A stretch of 64,000 nt of DNA from Gordonia insulae (GCF_003855095.1 NZ_CP033972.1:4526001-4590000); one strand, 5' to 3'; positions 1 through 7,873 are shown, numbered from the stretch's first letter. The notes: generated by a model from the letters alone, not told the origin. Numbers and translations are program-made.

Positions 1-625
1 GGGAGAACCCGACCACGCCGCGGATCACCGACGGGTTGGCGAGCGCCGGCAGACGCCGCGACAACGCCCGCAGAAGGCCGCCCAAGGCCAGCGCGCACAC
101 CAGCGTCAGGACAAAGAACTGGCCCTGCATCGACATCGACCACAGGTGCTGCATCGGGCTGTTGGCCGAGTCGGCGGCCTGATAGTCCTGTGAATCGAAG
201 GCGAGGTGCCAGTTCTGGTAATACAGCGCACTGGCCTGGACCTCTGCGCCCAGGGGGCCCCACCGTGTCTTCGGCATGACCAGGGCGATCATCGCGGTGA
301 TGAAGACCAGCACCACCAACAGGGCGGGAAGCAGACGGCGCAGGAGGCGCCAGAGCCGCGGCCACGGGTTGATCGCCGTGCTCCACGGCACCGACGCCGG
401 TTGGGTCGCCAGGACGTGCTTGAGCAGGGATGCGACGAAGAAGTAGCCGGACAGCGTCAGGAACACGTCGACGCCGCCGGACACCCGCCCGAACCAGACA
501 TGGAAGATCGCGACCAGTGCGATCGCGATTCCGCGCAGGCCGTCCAGATCCAGCCGGTAGCCGGAGGTGTTTCCGGTCGCGGCGTCCTCGTTGGGCGTCG
601 CGGTGGTGGTTACGGCCGTGCTCAC
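1..625 (-). CDS. Acyltransferase 3 family membrane protein (5' part only)
   Basis: Integral membrane acyltransferase of the OafA/YrhL type, a family that moves acyl groups onto envelope or secreted glycans. The gene runs off the left edge, so only about 208 codons are seen. Starting at a GTG, it shows the family opening motif Y-R-L-D-L-D-G-L-R-G (residues 23-32), then F-H-V-W, then V-D-V-F-L-T-L-S-G-Y-F, and later H-L-W-S-M-S-M-Q-G-Q-F, the counterpart of the usual HLWSLSVEEQF. The conserved Glu of that motif appears as Gln, which may be a subfamily trait. It is divergent from the monooxygenase gene. The substrate cannot be told from sequence. Confidence 0.82.
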   Translation of the reverse strand, partial: MSTAVTTTATPNEDAATGNTSGYRLDLDGLRGIAIALVAIFHVWFGRVSGGVDVFLTLSGYFFVASLLKHVLATQPASVPWSTAINPWPRLWRLLRRLLPALLVVLVFITAMIALVMPKTRWGPLGAEVQASALYYQNWHLAFDSQDYQAADSANSPMQHLWSMSMQGQFFVLTLVCALALGGLLRALSRRLPALANPSVIRGVVGFS

Positions 626-802
626 AGGCTGCGATGCTACTTGGCCCGGCCCGGGTTTCCGGTGACCAGCCTGCCGACGTCACAGTAGATCTCCGCGAAT
701 CGGGCATGCATTTGCGCGCGCTGCGCGTAACCCTTCAACACCACTCCCCGCCACGGCACGCTGACGCCGACACCACACCGGAGAACGACAGAGGGGACCG
801 AC

Positions 803-2167
803 ATGGCACATGAGGGAAAGAAGAGCGTGGCGATCGTCGGGGCGGGGCTGGCCGGGACCAGCGCCGCGCTCGGCTTCACCGACGCCGGTCACGACGTGAC
901 GCTCTACAGCGACCGCGATCGGGAATCGTTGCGCGACAAGGTGCCCCCGACCGGAGTCGGCGTCCTCTTCGGCAAGCCGCGCGAGTGGGACGCCGAGATC
1001 ATCGACGACCTGTACGAGGTCGGCAACACCACCGGCATCAGTGTCCGGCTGCACTCGGGCAGCGGTGACGACCGTGCCGATGTCCTGGAGTTCAATCCCG
1101 ACTACGGCTACGTCGCGCAGGCCGTCGACCTGCGCCTGCGCGCCGACGATCGGCTCGAACGATTCCTGGACCGCGGCGGGCGTTTCGAGGTCGCCTCGGT
1201 GGACGTCGACCGGCTCGACGAGATCGCCGGCGCGCACGATCTGACCCTGGTGGCCACGGGCAAGGGCGGATTGTCGGCGCTGTTCCCGGTCAACGAGTCG
1301 CGCTCGCACTACCGCGAACCGCAACGCAAGCTGCTCCAGGTGACGCTGACCGGCCTCGACCACGGGCCCGGGTCCTTCGCCTACCGCAGCAGTGCGGGCG
1401 GCGACCATTCCCTGTTCAACCTCGACAGCGAGAACGGCGAGGTCTTCGTCGGACCGTTCCTGCACAAGGATGCCGGCGCCACCTGGTCGTTCATCGTCTT
1501 CGCCAAGCCAGAAGGCGCGTGGGCGCCCAAGGTGGACGAGGTCACCGACGCGTCGTCGGCGCGCCAGGCGATCGTGGACATCTTCACCGAGTACTTCCCG
1601 GCCGACGCCTCGGTCATCGAGCAACTCCGGATCATCGAGTCCGACCCGGTGTCGTGGCTGAAGGGTGCGGTCACCCCGACCGTCCGCCACGCCGTCGCCA
1701 CCACCCGTGGTGGTCATCCTGTCGCCGCGATCGGCGACACCGCCATCGCGGTCGATCCGGTCGCCGGCCAGGGTGCGGCGAACACACTGATCCAGGTCGC
1801 CGAGCTGGTGAAGGCCGCCAAGGAGCACGACGGCGCCTTCACCGAGGATTGGCTGGAGGCCGAGTTCGAGAAGCACTGGGAGCGGCGCGGCCGGGCTGCC
1901 GTCGAGGTCACCCGTCTCTACCTCGGCGATCCCGATTACGCGACCCATCTCGAGTTGTCGTTCCCCGCTGCTGCCGTCGACACCAACATCGCCGCCGCCC
2001 TGTTCGGACTGCTCTCGGACCCGAATCCGCTGTTGACCCTGGAGACCCGCGACGACGTACTGGCGTTCATCACCGCTGTGGCGGGTGAACCCGCCGACGA
2101 CGTGCTCGGTCGGTTCGAGCCGGCCGGCCGCTTCGCCTCGGCGACGGAGCCGGCGGCGGTGAGCTGA
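803..2167 (+). CDS. StyA-like FAD-dependent monooxygenase
   Basis: Single-component-size flavoprotein monooxygenase resembling the styrene/indole monooxygenase oxygenase subunit (StyA, group E), which epoxidises aromatic alkenes using FADH2 from a partner reductase. Residues 9-18 carry the N-terminal Rossmann fingerprint ending G-A-G-L-A-G. An A-T-G-K motif is at 151-154, and the flavin-binding GD with V-D-P-V-A-G-Q-G-A is at 311-325, as in StyA. Length 454 aa is slightly above StyA (about 415). AGAGGGGA lies just before the ATG. No StyB-like reductase is seen nearby, so the electron donor is unknown and styrene as substrate is not implied. Confidence 0.82.
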   Translation: MAHEGKKSVAIVGAGLAGTSAALGFTDAGHDVTLYSDRDRESLRDKVPPTGVGVLFGKPREWDAEIIDDLYEVGNTTGISVRLHSGSGDDRADVLEFNPDYGYVAQAVDLRLRADDRLERFLDRGGRFEVASVDVDRLDEIAGAHDLTLVATGKGGLSALFPVNESRSHYREPQRKLLQVTLTGLDHGPGSFAYRSSAGGDHSLFNLDSENGEVFVGPFLHKDAGATWSFIVFAKPEGAWAPKVDEVTDASSARQAIVDIFTEYFPADASVIEQLRIIESDPVSWLKGAVTPTVRHAVATTRGGHPVAAIGDTAIAVDPVAGQGAANTLIQVAELVKAAKEHDGAFTEDWLEAEFEKHWERRGRAAVEVTRLYLGDPDYATHLELSFPAAAVDTNIAAALFGLLSDPNPLLTLETRDDVLAFITAVAGEPADDVLGRFEPAGRFASATEPAAVS

Positions 2168-2193
2168 CATGTAGTGGTGCCGCCCACCCTCGC

Positions 2194-2217
2194 GTTTACC
2201 GCTCCGTTGTACGGGAA
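2194..2217 (+). promoter_or_regulatory. Candidate SigF-type promoter (GTTT-N15-GGGAA)
   Basis: GTTT at 2194-2197, 15-base spacer, GGGAA at 2213-2217, about 65 bases before the ATG of the 72-aa acidic protein. The -10 differs from the usual GGGTA by one base and the spacer is one base shorter than in the best sites of this window, so this is a weaker candidate. Confidence 0.35.
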
Positions 2218-2283
2218 CACTCCACCGACGGACCGGCATCTGCTGACGGCCGCGCAGCGGACACATGACGAAAGGGGGCACCG

Positions 2284-2502
2284 ATGGCACACACGCACGA
2301 GGCGCCGGACGGTGGCGATCGATCCGAGCTACCCGAGTCCGACGTACGTCTCGCCCGGGAGACGGTGGACGAACTCGAGGACAAGCATGTGAGTATCCCG
2401 GAGACCGGTGATGACACGCAGGTCGATCCATCGGCGGCGACACACTCCGGCACCGACGATCCGTCGTCGGACAAGGCCGGGGACGCCGAACCGCCGGACT
2501 GA
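2284..2502 (+). CDS. Small acidic hydrophilic protein, unknown function
   Basis: A 72-aa protein made almost wholly of polar and acidic residues (rich in D, E, S, T, P), with no hydrophobic segment and no cysteine, so probably disordered and cytosolic. A clear Shine-Dalgarno (GAAAGGGGG) precedes the ATG. It lies between the StyA-like gene and the diiron protein, 20 bases before the latter, so the two are probably one transcript. A SigF-like promoter motif lies upstream. It is similar in composition, though not clearly in sequence, to the small protein at 7700-7873. I do not recognise a family. Confidence 0.7.
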   Translation: MAHTHEAPDGGDRSELPESDVRLARETVDELEDKHVSIPETGDDTQVDPSAATHSGTDDPSSDKAGDAEPPD

Positions 2503-2522
2503 TCGACCGCGAAAGGACTCAC

Positions 2523-3521
2523 ATGCAGCTCTCCACACGCCGGGTCCCCGTCTCGGCGACCCTGCCGTCGCCGCGCGGCCCGCTGTCCGAACGCGTCATC
2601 GACGCTCTCCATGACGGCACCGGGATGCAGGGGCCACCGCTCACCGACGGCGTCGACCCCTACGGCGATGATCTCCAACTCGCGCTGTACGTCGCCTACG
2701 AACTGCATTACGCGGGCTTCGTCGGCGTCGACGCGGATCGTGAATGGGATCCCGAGATCCTCGGCTTTCGTCGCGACCTCGAACGTGTCTTCCTGGATGC
2801 GGTGCGCGCCGAGGTCGGTCCCGCCGAGGACTTCTCGACCGCGCAGACCGAGATGAATCGGCTGTGTGCCGAACCTGCCGACGGTGACGGTGTCTCGTTC
2901 CGCCTGCGCGACAACGGGACCTGGGATCAGTTCCGCGACATGTTCGCGATGCGCTCGCTCTATCACCTCAAGGAGGCTGACCCGCACGCCTGGGCGATTC
3001 CGCGTCTGCGAGGAGCCACGAAGGCCGCGTTCGTCGCGGTCGAGTTCGACGAATTCGGCGGTGGCCGAGGAGATGCCGTCCATCAGGAGCTGTTCGCGGA
3101 TCTCCTCGATGCCGCAGGCCTCCGGTCGGACTACCTCGGCTATCTCGACGTCGCGCCCGGATGGGCGCTGGCGCCGGTGAACCTGATGTCCTGCTTCGGT
3201 CTTCATCGGTCGCTGCGTGGGGCGACGGTGGGGCATCTCGCCGCCACCGAGATCACCTCGCCGCCCGGTTCGCAGCGGCTGCTGTCGGGGCTGGAGCGCC
3301 TCGACGCCCCGGAGGAGTGCCGACACTTCTACCGCGAGCACGTCGAGGCCGACGCTGTGCACGAGCAGATCCTGCGCACCGACGTCGTCGGTGAACTCAT
3401 CCGCCTGGAACCCGAGTTGGAGGCCGACGTGGTCTTCGGCATCCGTGGATTCCTGGTGGTGGAAGACGCCTTCGATGTGGGACTACAGAAGGCGTGGCAG
3501 GACGGCTGCGTGCTGGGCTGA
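2523..3521 (+). CDS. Iron-containing redox enzyme, heme-oxygenase-like diiron (HDO) fold
   Basis: All-helical protein of 332 aa of the iron-containing redox enzyme family, which has the heme-oxygenase-like diiron oxidase/oxygenase fold. Likely metal ligands can be seen: an E/H cluster around 147-156, E-F-D-E-F-G-G-G at 174-181 followed by H187, and H-V-E-A-D-A-V-H at 273-280. This order of Glu/His motifs is typical of the fold. The reaction is unknown; relatives cleave or oxidise C-H or C-N bonds. It is probably cotranscribed with the 72-aa protein and converges on the CDGSH gene, a pairing that hints at shared iron or redox chemistry. Confidence 0.8.
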   Translation: MQLSTRRVPVSATLPSPRGPLSERVIDALHDGTGMQGPPLTDGVDPYGDDLQLALYVAYELHYAGFVGVDADREWDPEILGFRRDLERVFLDAVRAEVGPAEDFSTAQTEMNRLCAEPADGDGVSFRLRDNGTWDQFRDMFAMRSLYHLKEADPHAWAIPRLRGATKAAFVAVEFDEFGGGRGDAVHQELFADLLDAAGLRSDYLGYLDVAPGWALAPVNLMSCFGLHRSLRGATVGHLAATEITSPPGSQRLLSGLERLDAPEECRHFYREHVEADAVHEQILRTDVVGELIRLEPELEADVVFGIRGFLVVEDAFDVGLQKAWQDGCVLG

Positions 3522-3547
3522 CGACTCCCGAATCACTGACGCCCGAA

Positions 3548-3754
3548 TCAGTTCTCGTCGGTGCGGCGTCGTCTGCGATGGCTGGTGTCGCACAGTGGAT
3601 ATCGACGACTGCGGCCGCACGCACAGACCGCGACCATGAAACGGTCTGACTCGACGTGCGAGCCGTCGGGTAGTTCGATGTCGACCGGTCCGGCCACCAG
3701 GACGGGCCCGCCCCGGACCACCCGGACTCGGGTCGGTTCGGATGCGGAGCTCAT
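3548..3754 (-). CDS. CDGSH-type 2Fe-2S protein
   Basis: A 68-aa protein with one CDGSH (zf-CDGSH) domain. Ligands C44, C46, C55 and H59 lie in C-A-C-G-R-S-R-R-Y-P-L-C-D-T-S-H, the 3Cys-1His pattern of redox-active 2Fe-2S proteins; the Gly of CDGSH is Thr here. The start is chosen at 3754 because that ATG overlaps the stop of the methyltransferase gene (ATGA), indicating translational coupling. A longer in-frame start at 3871 would bury the N-terminus in the upstream gene. The basic tail RHRRRRR-like region is unusual for such a small acidic-leaning family. Confidence 0.85.
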   Translation of the reverse strand: MSSASEPTRVRVVRGGPVLVAGPVDIELPDGSHVESDRFMVAVCACGRSRRYPLCDTSHRRRRRTDEN

Positions 3755-4488
3755 CGCCGCTCGTCCGATGCCGATGCCGATGTCGACGGTGCGGCGGGGC
3801 GATCCGCGCGGATGACCACGAGTTCCTCGCTTCGTCGTCCCGGCTCGAGGAGTCCGATCTGCTCGAGCCACTCGGCACGCGCGGTCATCACCGGTCCGAA
3901 CGGGATCGATCGCCGTTGCACCACGGCGGCTTTCAGTCTGCCGCGGCGCAGAGCAGCGACAGATGCTGTCGCGTCAGCGAATTCGGACTGGACGATGAGC
4001 AGTGTGCCGCCAGGATTCAGAAATCCCGCCGCGCTCGCGCACAGCGGGTCGAGCACCGATCGGCCGTCGGGTCCGGCGTCCCAGGCATGCCGGGGGCCGG
4101 CGCACTCGACGATCCGATCCGCTTCAACCGGTGTCGGGACGTACGGGGGATTACAGGTCACGAGATCGAAGGTGCCGTGCTCGGCCAACTCGCCGAGCTC
4201 ACCGTGCACGACGGTGACCGGTGAGCCCTGGCAGCGCAGCGCGGCCGAGGCGACCGCGTTCGTGCACGAGTCGATGGCGAGCACAGACGCGGCGCCGAGC
4301 CGTGCGGTCTCCAGGGCGACGACCCCGGATCCCGTGCACAGATCGGCGGCGCGCGCTCCCGGTGCAGATCGGCTCGCACGTAAAGCATCGATCAACAGCG
4401 CCGAATCGTGCTGTGGCTGGTAGACCGCGTGCATGGTCGTCGAGGAAGCGAGTGCACCGGGTGCGGGCTGGTCACAGCTGAGGGTCAT
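3751..4488 (-). CDS. HemK2/MTQ2-like class I SAM-dependent methyltransferase
   Basis: A 245-aa Rossmann-fold methyltransferase. SAM-binding motif I appears as D-L-C-T-G-S-G-V (49-56) and the catalytic N-P-P-Y-V-P at 113-118, the signature of N5-glutamine and N6-adenine methyltransferases. The length and lack of the PrmC N-terminal helical domain fit the HemK2/MTQ2 branch, which in eukaryotes and archaea methylates release factors; bacterial substrates are unknown. It is upstream of, and overlaps, the CDGSH gene. A SigF-like promoter motif lies about 80 bases upstream of the ATG. Confidence 0.82.
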   Translation of the reverse strand: MTLSCDQPAPGALASSTTMHAVYQPQHDSALLIDALRASRSAPGARAADLCTGSGVVALETARLGAASVLAIDSCTNAVASAALRCQGSPVTVVHGELGELAEHGTFDLVTCNPPYVPTPVEADRIVECAGPRHAWDAGPDGRSVLDPLCASAAGFLNPGGTLLIVQSEFADATASVAALRRGRLKAAVVQRRSIPFGPVMTARAEWLEQIGLLEPGRRSEELVVIRADRPAAPSTSASASDERR

Positions 4489-4571
4489 GCGCTACTCCAG
4501 GGGTGGGGACAATGGACGGTCCGGTCGACGAATCCTTCCCGGTCCCATCGTTGGTCGTGTCGCGGAACGAG

Positions 4572-4596
4572 TTCCCGCTCGTGGGCCGGGTCAAAC
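4572..4596 (-). promoter_or_regulatory. Candidate SigF-type promoter (GTTT-N16-GGGAA)
   Basis: On the minus strand GTTT (4596-4593), 16 bases, GGGAA (4576-4572), pointing at the methyltransferase-CDGSH operon whose ATG is at 4488. Spacer length equals that of the two best sites before rsbW and sigF; the -10 differs by one base. Moderate to weak candidate. Confidence 0.4.
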
Positions 4597-4677
4597 ACGT
4601 GGGTGGGTGGTCGCGCGTCGACATGTCGAGATTCGTTGCGATGGTTGTCGGGCACTGTCGCGGGGTACGCGAAGACC

Positions 4678-5721
4678 ATGCAGATCGAACGCACCGCAAC
4701 GCGACTCGACGGTGTCCGCATCGTCACCGAGACCGGCCCACCGTGCGCGGCGACCGAACGCGCGGAAGCGCGCGTTCGCCAACTGGTCGAGGACGAGGGG
4801 ATGAGGTTTCGCGACACCATCGTCACCGAACACACCACGTTGCAGATGAGCCCGTACGACGATCTGGACGCAGGCCTGGTCAGTGAACCGCGGGACGACC
4901 TGGAGGCAGTGGTCTTCGTGACAGAGATGCCGCGTGTCCGGGGGCGGCAGGTGGTGGTCGCCGAGGTCGATCATCAACGTTCTGCCGCGGTGATCTCGGT
5001 GCCCTCGCTCGGGCCGCTTCCGGGCCGTGCGCTCGCGACCTGCATCGCCGCGATCATCGCCAGACTGCGCGGTAGGTCGAATCGCGGCACCGGGCCGACG
5101 GTAGGCCGCTGGGTATCCGACGACGGCGACGGTTCCACCGAATACCTGGTGTGTGGCGGCGCCGTGAGCCGCGCCCGCGTGGTCCTCGGCATGGTCGGGG
5201 GCAACCGACCGTGGCGGCTGATCCCGACGCTGACCGGCTTGACGGCCGCTGCTGCTGCCGCGGCCTCGTTCGGCATCTTCTTCTCGTCCATCTGGTCGAT
5301 GGCGAACTCGCTGAGTGCGTGGCGTCTCTCCGCGATCTCCCTGTTGTCAGTGGCGCTGACAACGGCATGGCTCATCGTCAACAACAAGCTGTGGGAGCGG
5401 CGCGGGGACATGTCGAAGTGGCGAGCGAGACTGTTCAACACCGTGACCGTGTGCACGGTGCTGTTCAGCTCCGTGGTTCTCTACGTCGGATTGTTCGTGG
5501 CCACGCTGGTGGCGGCGCTGTTCGTTATCGACTCGTCGTTCATGGCGGATCAGCTCGGATTCCCTGTGAACGTCGGAAACTACGTGCTGCTCGCGTGGCT
5601 GGCGACCTCGATGGGCATGTTCGCCGGCGGACTGGGATCGAGCGCGGATAGTTATGATGACGTGCTGCGCGCCACCTATGGTCACCGGGAGCGTAAACGT
5701 CGGCGACGTGCCGGCAAGTGA
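4678..5721 (+). CDS. Four- or five-helix membrane protein, unknown
   Basis: A 347-aa protein. Residues 1-180 are soluble with mixed alpha/beta composition; residues about 182-203, 214-234, 253-285 (one long or two segments) and 299-318 are strongly hydrophobic, followed by a short basic tail (R-E-R-K-R-R-R-R). The basic tail suggests a cytosolic C-terminus. The ATG at 4678 is chosen because upstream codons lie in low-complexity sequence overlapping the divergent methyltransferase promoter and gene. It is the gene just before rsbW, but a promoter separates them. No family recognised. Confidence 0.7.
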   Translation: MQIERTATRLDGVRIVTETGPPCAATERAEARVRQLVEDEGMRFRDTIVTEHTTLQMSPYDDLDAGLVSEPRDDLEAVVFVTEMPRVRGRQVVVAEVDHQRSAAVISVPSLGPLPGRALATCIAAIIARLRGRSNRGTGPTVGRWVSDDGDGSTEYLVCGGAVSRARVVLGMVGGNRPWRLIPTLTGLTAAAAAAASFGIFFSSIWSMANSLSAWRLSAISLLSVALTTAWLIVNNKLWERRGDMSKWRARLFNTVTVCTVLFSSVVLYVGLFVATLVAALFVIDSSFMADQLGFPVNVGNYVLLAWLATSMGMFAGGLGSSADSYDDVLRATYGHRERKRRRRAGK

Positions 5722-5729
5722 TGGTGCAG

Positions 5730-5755
5730 GGTTTTGCTCAGGACCGACAAGGGTA
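5730..5755 (+). promoter_or_regulatory. SigF-type promoter of rsbW (GGTTT-N16-GGGTA)
   Basis: GGTTT at 5730-5734, a 16-base spacer, GGGTA at 5751-5755, about 45 bases before the rsbW GTG. This matches the consensus known for mycobacterial SigF and related SigB/F factors (GTTT-N15-17-GGGTA) and implies that the anti-sigma factor and perhaps sigF are autoregulated. Confidence 0.75.
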
Positions 5756-5800
5756 AGACTGACACGAGACGAGAGTCATCTCGTGTGTGAGGAGAGACCA

Positions 5801-6244
5801 GTGACCGATAACCGCAGCACCACTGATGACAGTCAGGTCATCGAAGAGCTGGCGCAGTCGGCGGATGCACCGGTTGAACTGACGGTGCCCCCGCGTGCCG
5901 ACAGGCTGCAGATTGTTCGAGCGGTGGTGGAGCGGACGCTCTTCGCGGATGACTGGACGATTGACGACGTCGCCGATGTGCAGCTGGCCGTCGACGAGGT
6001 CTGTTCTCAGATCATCGCGGCGTCGGTGGACGGTCGGTCCTTGGGCGTCGGGCTGACGATCGGTCCGGCCGGGTGCATCGGACGGATCACCGGTTCCATT
6101 GAATCCGGAATCGACATCGACACAGCAGGATTCGGATGGCATGTGGTGGAGGCCGTGACCACCGCGCACTCGATCAGCTACGTCGAGACCGGAGCGTATC
6201 GAGAGGTCACGGTGCGGTTCGGCAAATTCTTGTCCGCACCGTAA
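5801..6244 (+). CDS. rsbW: Anti-sigma-F factor (RsbW/UsfX-type HATPase)
   Basis: A 147-aa ATP-binding protein of the GHKL serine-kinase/anti-sigma class that sequesters SigF and is released by STAS-domain antagonists. The middle has the N-box-like helix L-A-V-D-E-V-C-S-Q-I-I, the form typical of actinobacterial UsfX in which the classic Asn is replaced, and the C-terminal G-F-G-W-H-V-V-E-A motif matches the G1/G2 ATP-lid region. Kinase activity may therefore be weak or absent. The GTG start at 5801 follows GAGGAGAGA; an earlier in-frame ATG would run through the SigF-type promoter. sigF follows 0.7 kb downstream. Confidence 0.85.
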   Translation: MTDNRSTTDDSQVIEELAQSADAPVELTVPPRADRLQIVRAVVERTLFADDWTIDDVADVQLAVDEVCSQIIAASVDGRSLGVGLTIGPAGCIGRITGSIESGIDIDTAGFGWHVVEAVTTAHSISYVETGAYREVTVRFGKFLSAP

Positions 6245-6261
6245 CCCCTAGATCGTGTCGC

Positions 6262-6672
6262 TCAGGTCATCGTGGTGGCGCTGAGCTTCGCGCTCGCAGC
6301 GGTCACCGAGTCGAACAGTGCGATGGTGCCATCCAATCCACAGGCTTCGACGGGACGTGCGACCGACCGGTCGCACGCGACGGCTACCGGGATGTGGCTA
6401 TCGGCGGCGTCGGCGCAGAAGCGATCGAGAATCGCCAATCCGGCCGCGCTCATGAAGGTCACGTGGAGGAGATCGAGAACCACACATTCCGGATGTCGCC
6501 CGGCGACGCGGTCGAGCGCGGCGGCGAAATCGGCTGCGTTCGCCATGTCGATCTCACCCGAAAATTGTTGCACGCAAAATGTTTTGCTTGCGGTGAGTTG
6601 ACCTGTCGTTCGCCGCGCACTGCTGGACGGGATCAACGAGGTGTGAAAAGACGTGTTCGTGTCTAGATTCAT
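6262..6672 (-). CDS. STAS-domain anti-anti-sigma factor
   Basis: A 136-aa protein with one STAS domain from about residue 33. It carries F-S-G-E-I-D-M-A-N-A (strand 2 and helix 1) and V-T-F-M-S-A-A-G-L-A-I-L, where the Ser after Met is the residue that partner kinases phosphorylate. It should bind the RsbW product and free SigF. The gene lies between rsbW and sigF but on the opposite strand, so it is regulated separately, unlike the usual rsbV-rsbW-sig order. The first 30 residues are not part of the domain; translation may start later, but ATG 6672 has GAGGCGGA upstream. Confidence 0.82.
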   Translation of the reverse strand: MNLDTNTSFHTSLIPSSSARRTTGQLTASKTFCVQQFSGEIDMANAADFAAALDRVAGRHPECVVLDLLHVTFMSAAGLAILDRFCADAADSHIPVAVACDRSVARPVEACGLDGTIALFDSVTAASAKLSATTMT

Positions 6673-6802
6673 GCGCGTGTTCCGCCTCGTTCCTGATCGT
6701 ACGAGTGCGATGTGACACGCCTACTGCGGTCACACCGCCGCAGCTGTTGGCTGAACCGCTGATTCAACCGTACGGTGCCGCCCGCCGGTCTTCAAGTGGA
6801 AA

Positions 6803-6827
6803 GTTTCGGTATGGCCCGCCCGGGGTA
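6803..6827 (+). promoter_or_regulatory. SigF-type promoter of sigF (GTTT-N16-GGGTA)
   Basis: GTTT at 6803-6806, a 16-base spacer, GGGTA at 6823-6827. A transcript from here would start near 6834, before the GGAGGT at 6876-6881. It indicates that sigF has its own autoregulated promoter in addition to that of rsbW. Confidence 0.72.
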
Positions 6828-6962
6828 CGCGCTAGCGTGGTGTCAGCCCACACTTTCGCCGTTCGACACCTGATCGGAGGTCTGCTTGCCGTCGACACCT
6901 GAGGACGAGACTGCACCGCGGAAGACCGCGGGGGCAGCACTCGGGGGGACGACTACGGCGAC

Positions 6963-7703
6963 GTGGTCATCGCGATCCAGAAGTTGCGTGACACGACCGA
7001 CGAACAGATCGGACGTCAGATGCGTGCGGAGATCGTGGAACGGTGCCTCCCGCTCGCCGACCATGTGGCGCGACGGTTCACCGGTCGCGGGGAGTCGTTC
7101 GACGACCTCGTCCAGGTCGCCCGGATCGGCGTCGTCAACTCGGTCGACCGGTTTGATGCGGAGCGTGGCGGGAGCTTCCTGTCCTTCGCGGTGCCCACGG
7201 TGATGGGCGAGGTGAAGCGGCATTTCCGCGACACCATGTGGTCGATCCGGGTGCCGCGACGCGCCAAGGAGGCATCGTTGAACATCAACAAGGCGAGCGA
7301 TGAGTTGGTGCAGCGACTGGGTCGGTCGGCCCGCCCAAGTGAACTCGCCGAGTATCTCGACATGCCACTCGATGAGGTGATCGACGGCTTGATGGCCCGC
7401 TCGGCCTACAACGCAGTGTCCATCGATGCCGAATCGGATGACGATGAGGGACGCTCCATCCGTGACACGCTCGGGGAGGACGACGTCCACATCACCCAGA
7501 TTGATGAAATCGTCACGCTACGACCGGCATTGGATCATCTGCCGGAGCGGGAGCGGCGCATCATCACTCTGAGATTCTTCCATGCCATGTCGCAGAGCGA
7601 GATTGCCGCCGAGGTGGGCATCTCGCAGATGCACGTGTCGCGGCTGCTGACCCGCACGCTGTCTCAACTGCGCGATGAACTGACCACGCAGCGTGACGAT
7701 TAG
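6963..7703 (+). CDS. sigF: RNA polymerase sigma factor of the SigB/SigF/SigG family
   Basis: Stress sigma factor. The 246 codons readable from GTG 6963 hold region 2 (D-D-L-V-Q-V-A-R-I-G-V-V-N-S and S-F-A-V-P-T-V-M-G-E-V-K-R-H-F-R-D), region 3, and region 4 with the helix-turn-helix S-Q-S-E-I-A-A-E-V-G-I-S-Q-M-H-V-S-R-L. The true N-terminus is probably longer. A strong GGAGGT (6876) precedes TTG 6886 in another frame, and one extra G in the six-G run 6943-6948 would join it to the sigma frame, giving D-D-Y-G-D-V before the present start, like the E-Y-A-D-V of mycobacterial SigF. It ends overlapping the small gene on the other strand. Confidence 0.88.
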   Translation: MVIAIQKLRDTTDEQIGRQMRAEIVERCLPLADHVARRFTGRGESFDDLVQVARIGVVNSVDRFDAERGGSFLSFAVPTVMGEVKRHFRDTMWSIRVPRRAKEASLNINKASDELVQRLGRSARPSELAEYLDMPLDEVIDGLMARSAYNAVSIDAESDDDEGRSIRDTLGEDDVHITQIDEIVTLRPALDHLPERERRIITLRFFHAMSQSEIAAEVGISQMHVSRLLTRTLSQLRDELTTQRDD

Positions 7704-7873
7704 GAGCTCGATTCCTCGTCATCGCGATCATCGGTATGGACCAGTTCCGGTGCAACCTCACGTGTCGCCATTCCGCCCTGCCCGTTGTTGTCGACGGGGC
7801 CGGGTGCTTGGTCCTTGGGCGTGGAGTCCGTCGGACGATTCTCGTTCCGCTCCGTGGCATCGTCGTGCGTCAT
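7700..7873 (-). CDS. Small acidic hydrophilic protein, unknown function
   Basis: A 57-codon reading frame starting M-T-H-D-D-A-T-E-R-N and ending D-D-R-D-D-E-E-S-S-S, stop TAA at 7700-7702. It is rich in D, E, N, P and has no hydrophobic stretch, so probably disordered and soluble. GAGAGG stands 8 bases before the ATG. It lies 61 bases after the alcohol dehydrogenase on the same strand, so likely the second gene of that SigF-type operon. Its last 4 bases overlap the sigF stop region. Composition resembles the 72-aa protein at 2284-2502. No family recognised. Confidence 0.6.
   Translation of the reverse strand: MTHDDATERNENRPTDSTPKDQAPGPVDNNGQGGMATREVAPELVHTDDRDDEESSS

Noticed and set aside
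680..2443. Long open frame of 587 codons on the minus strand across the StyA-like gene
   Set aside because: It mirrors codon bias of the real gene in GC-rich DNA; composition (Arg/Gly/Val-rich, no domain) and lack of a ribosome site argue against it.
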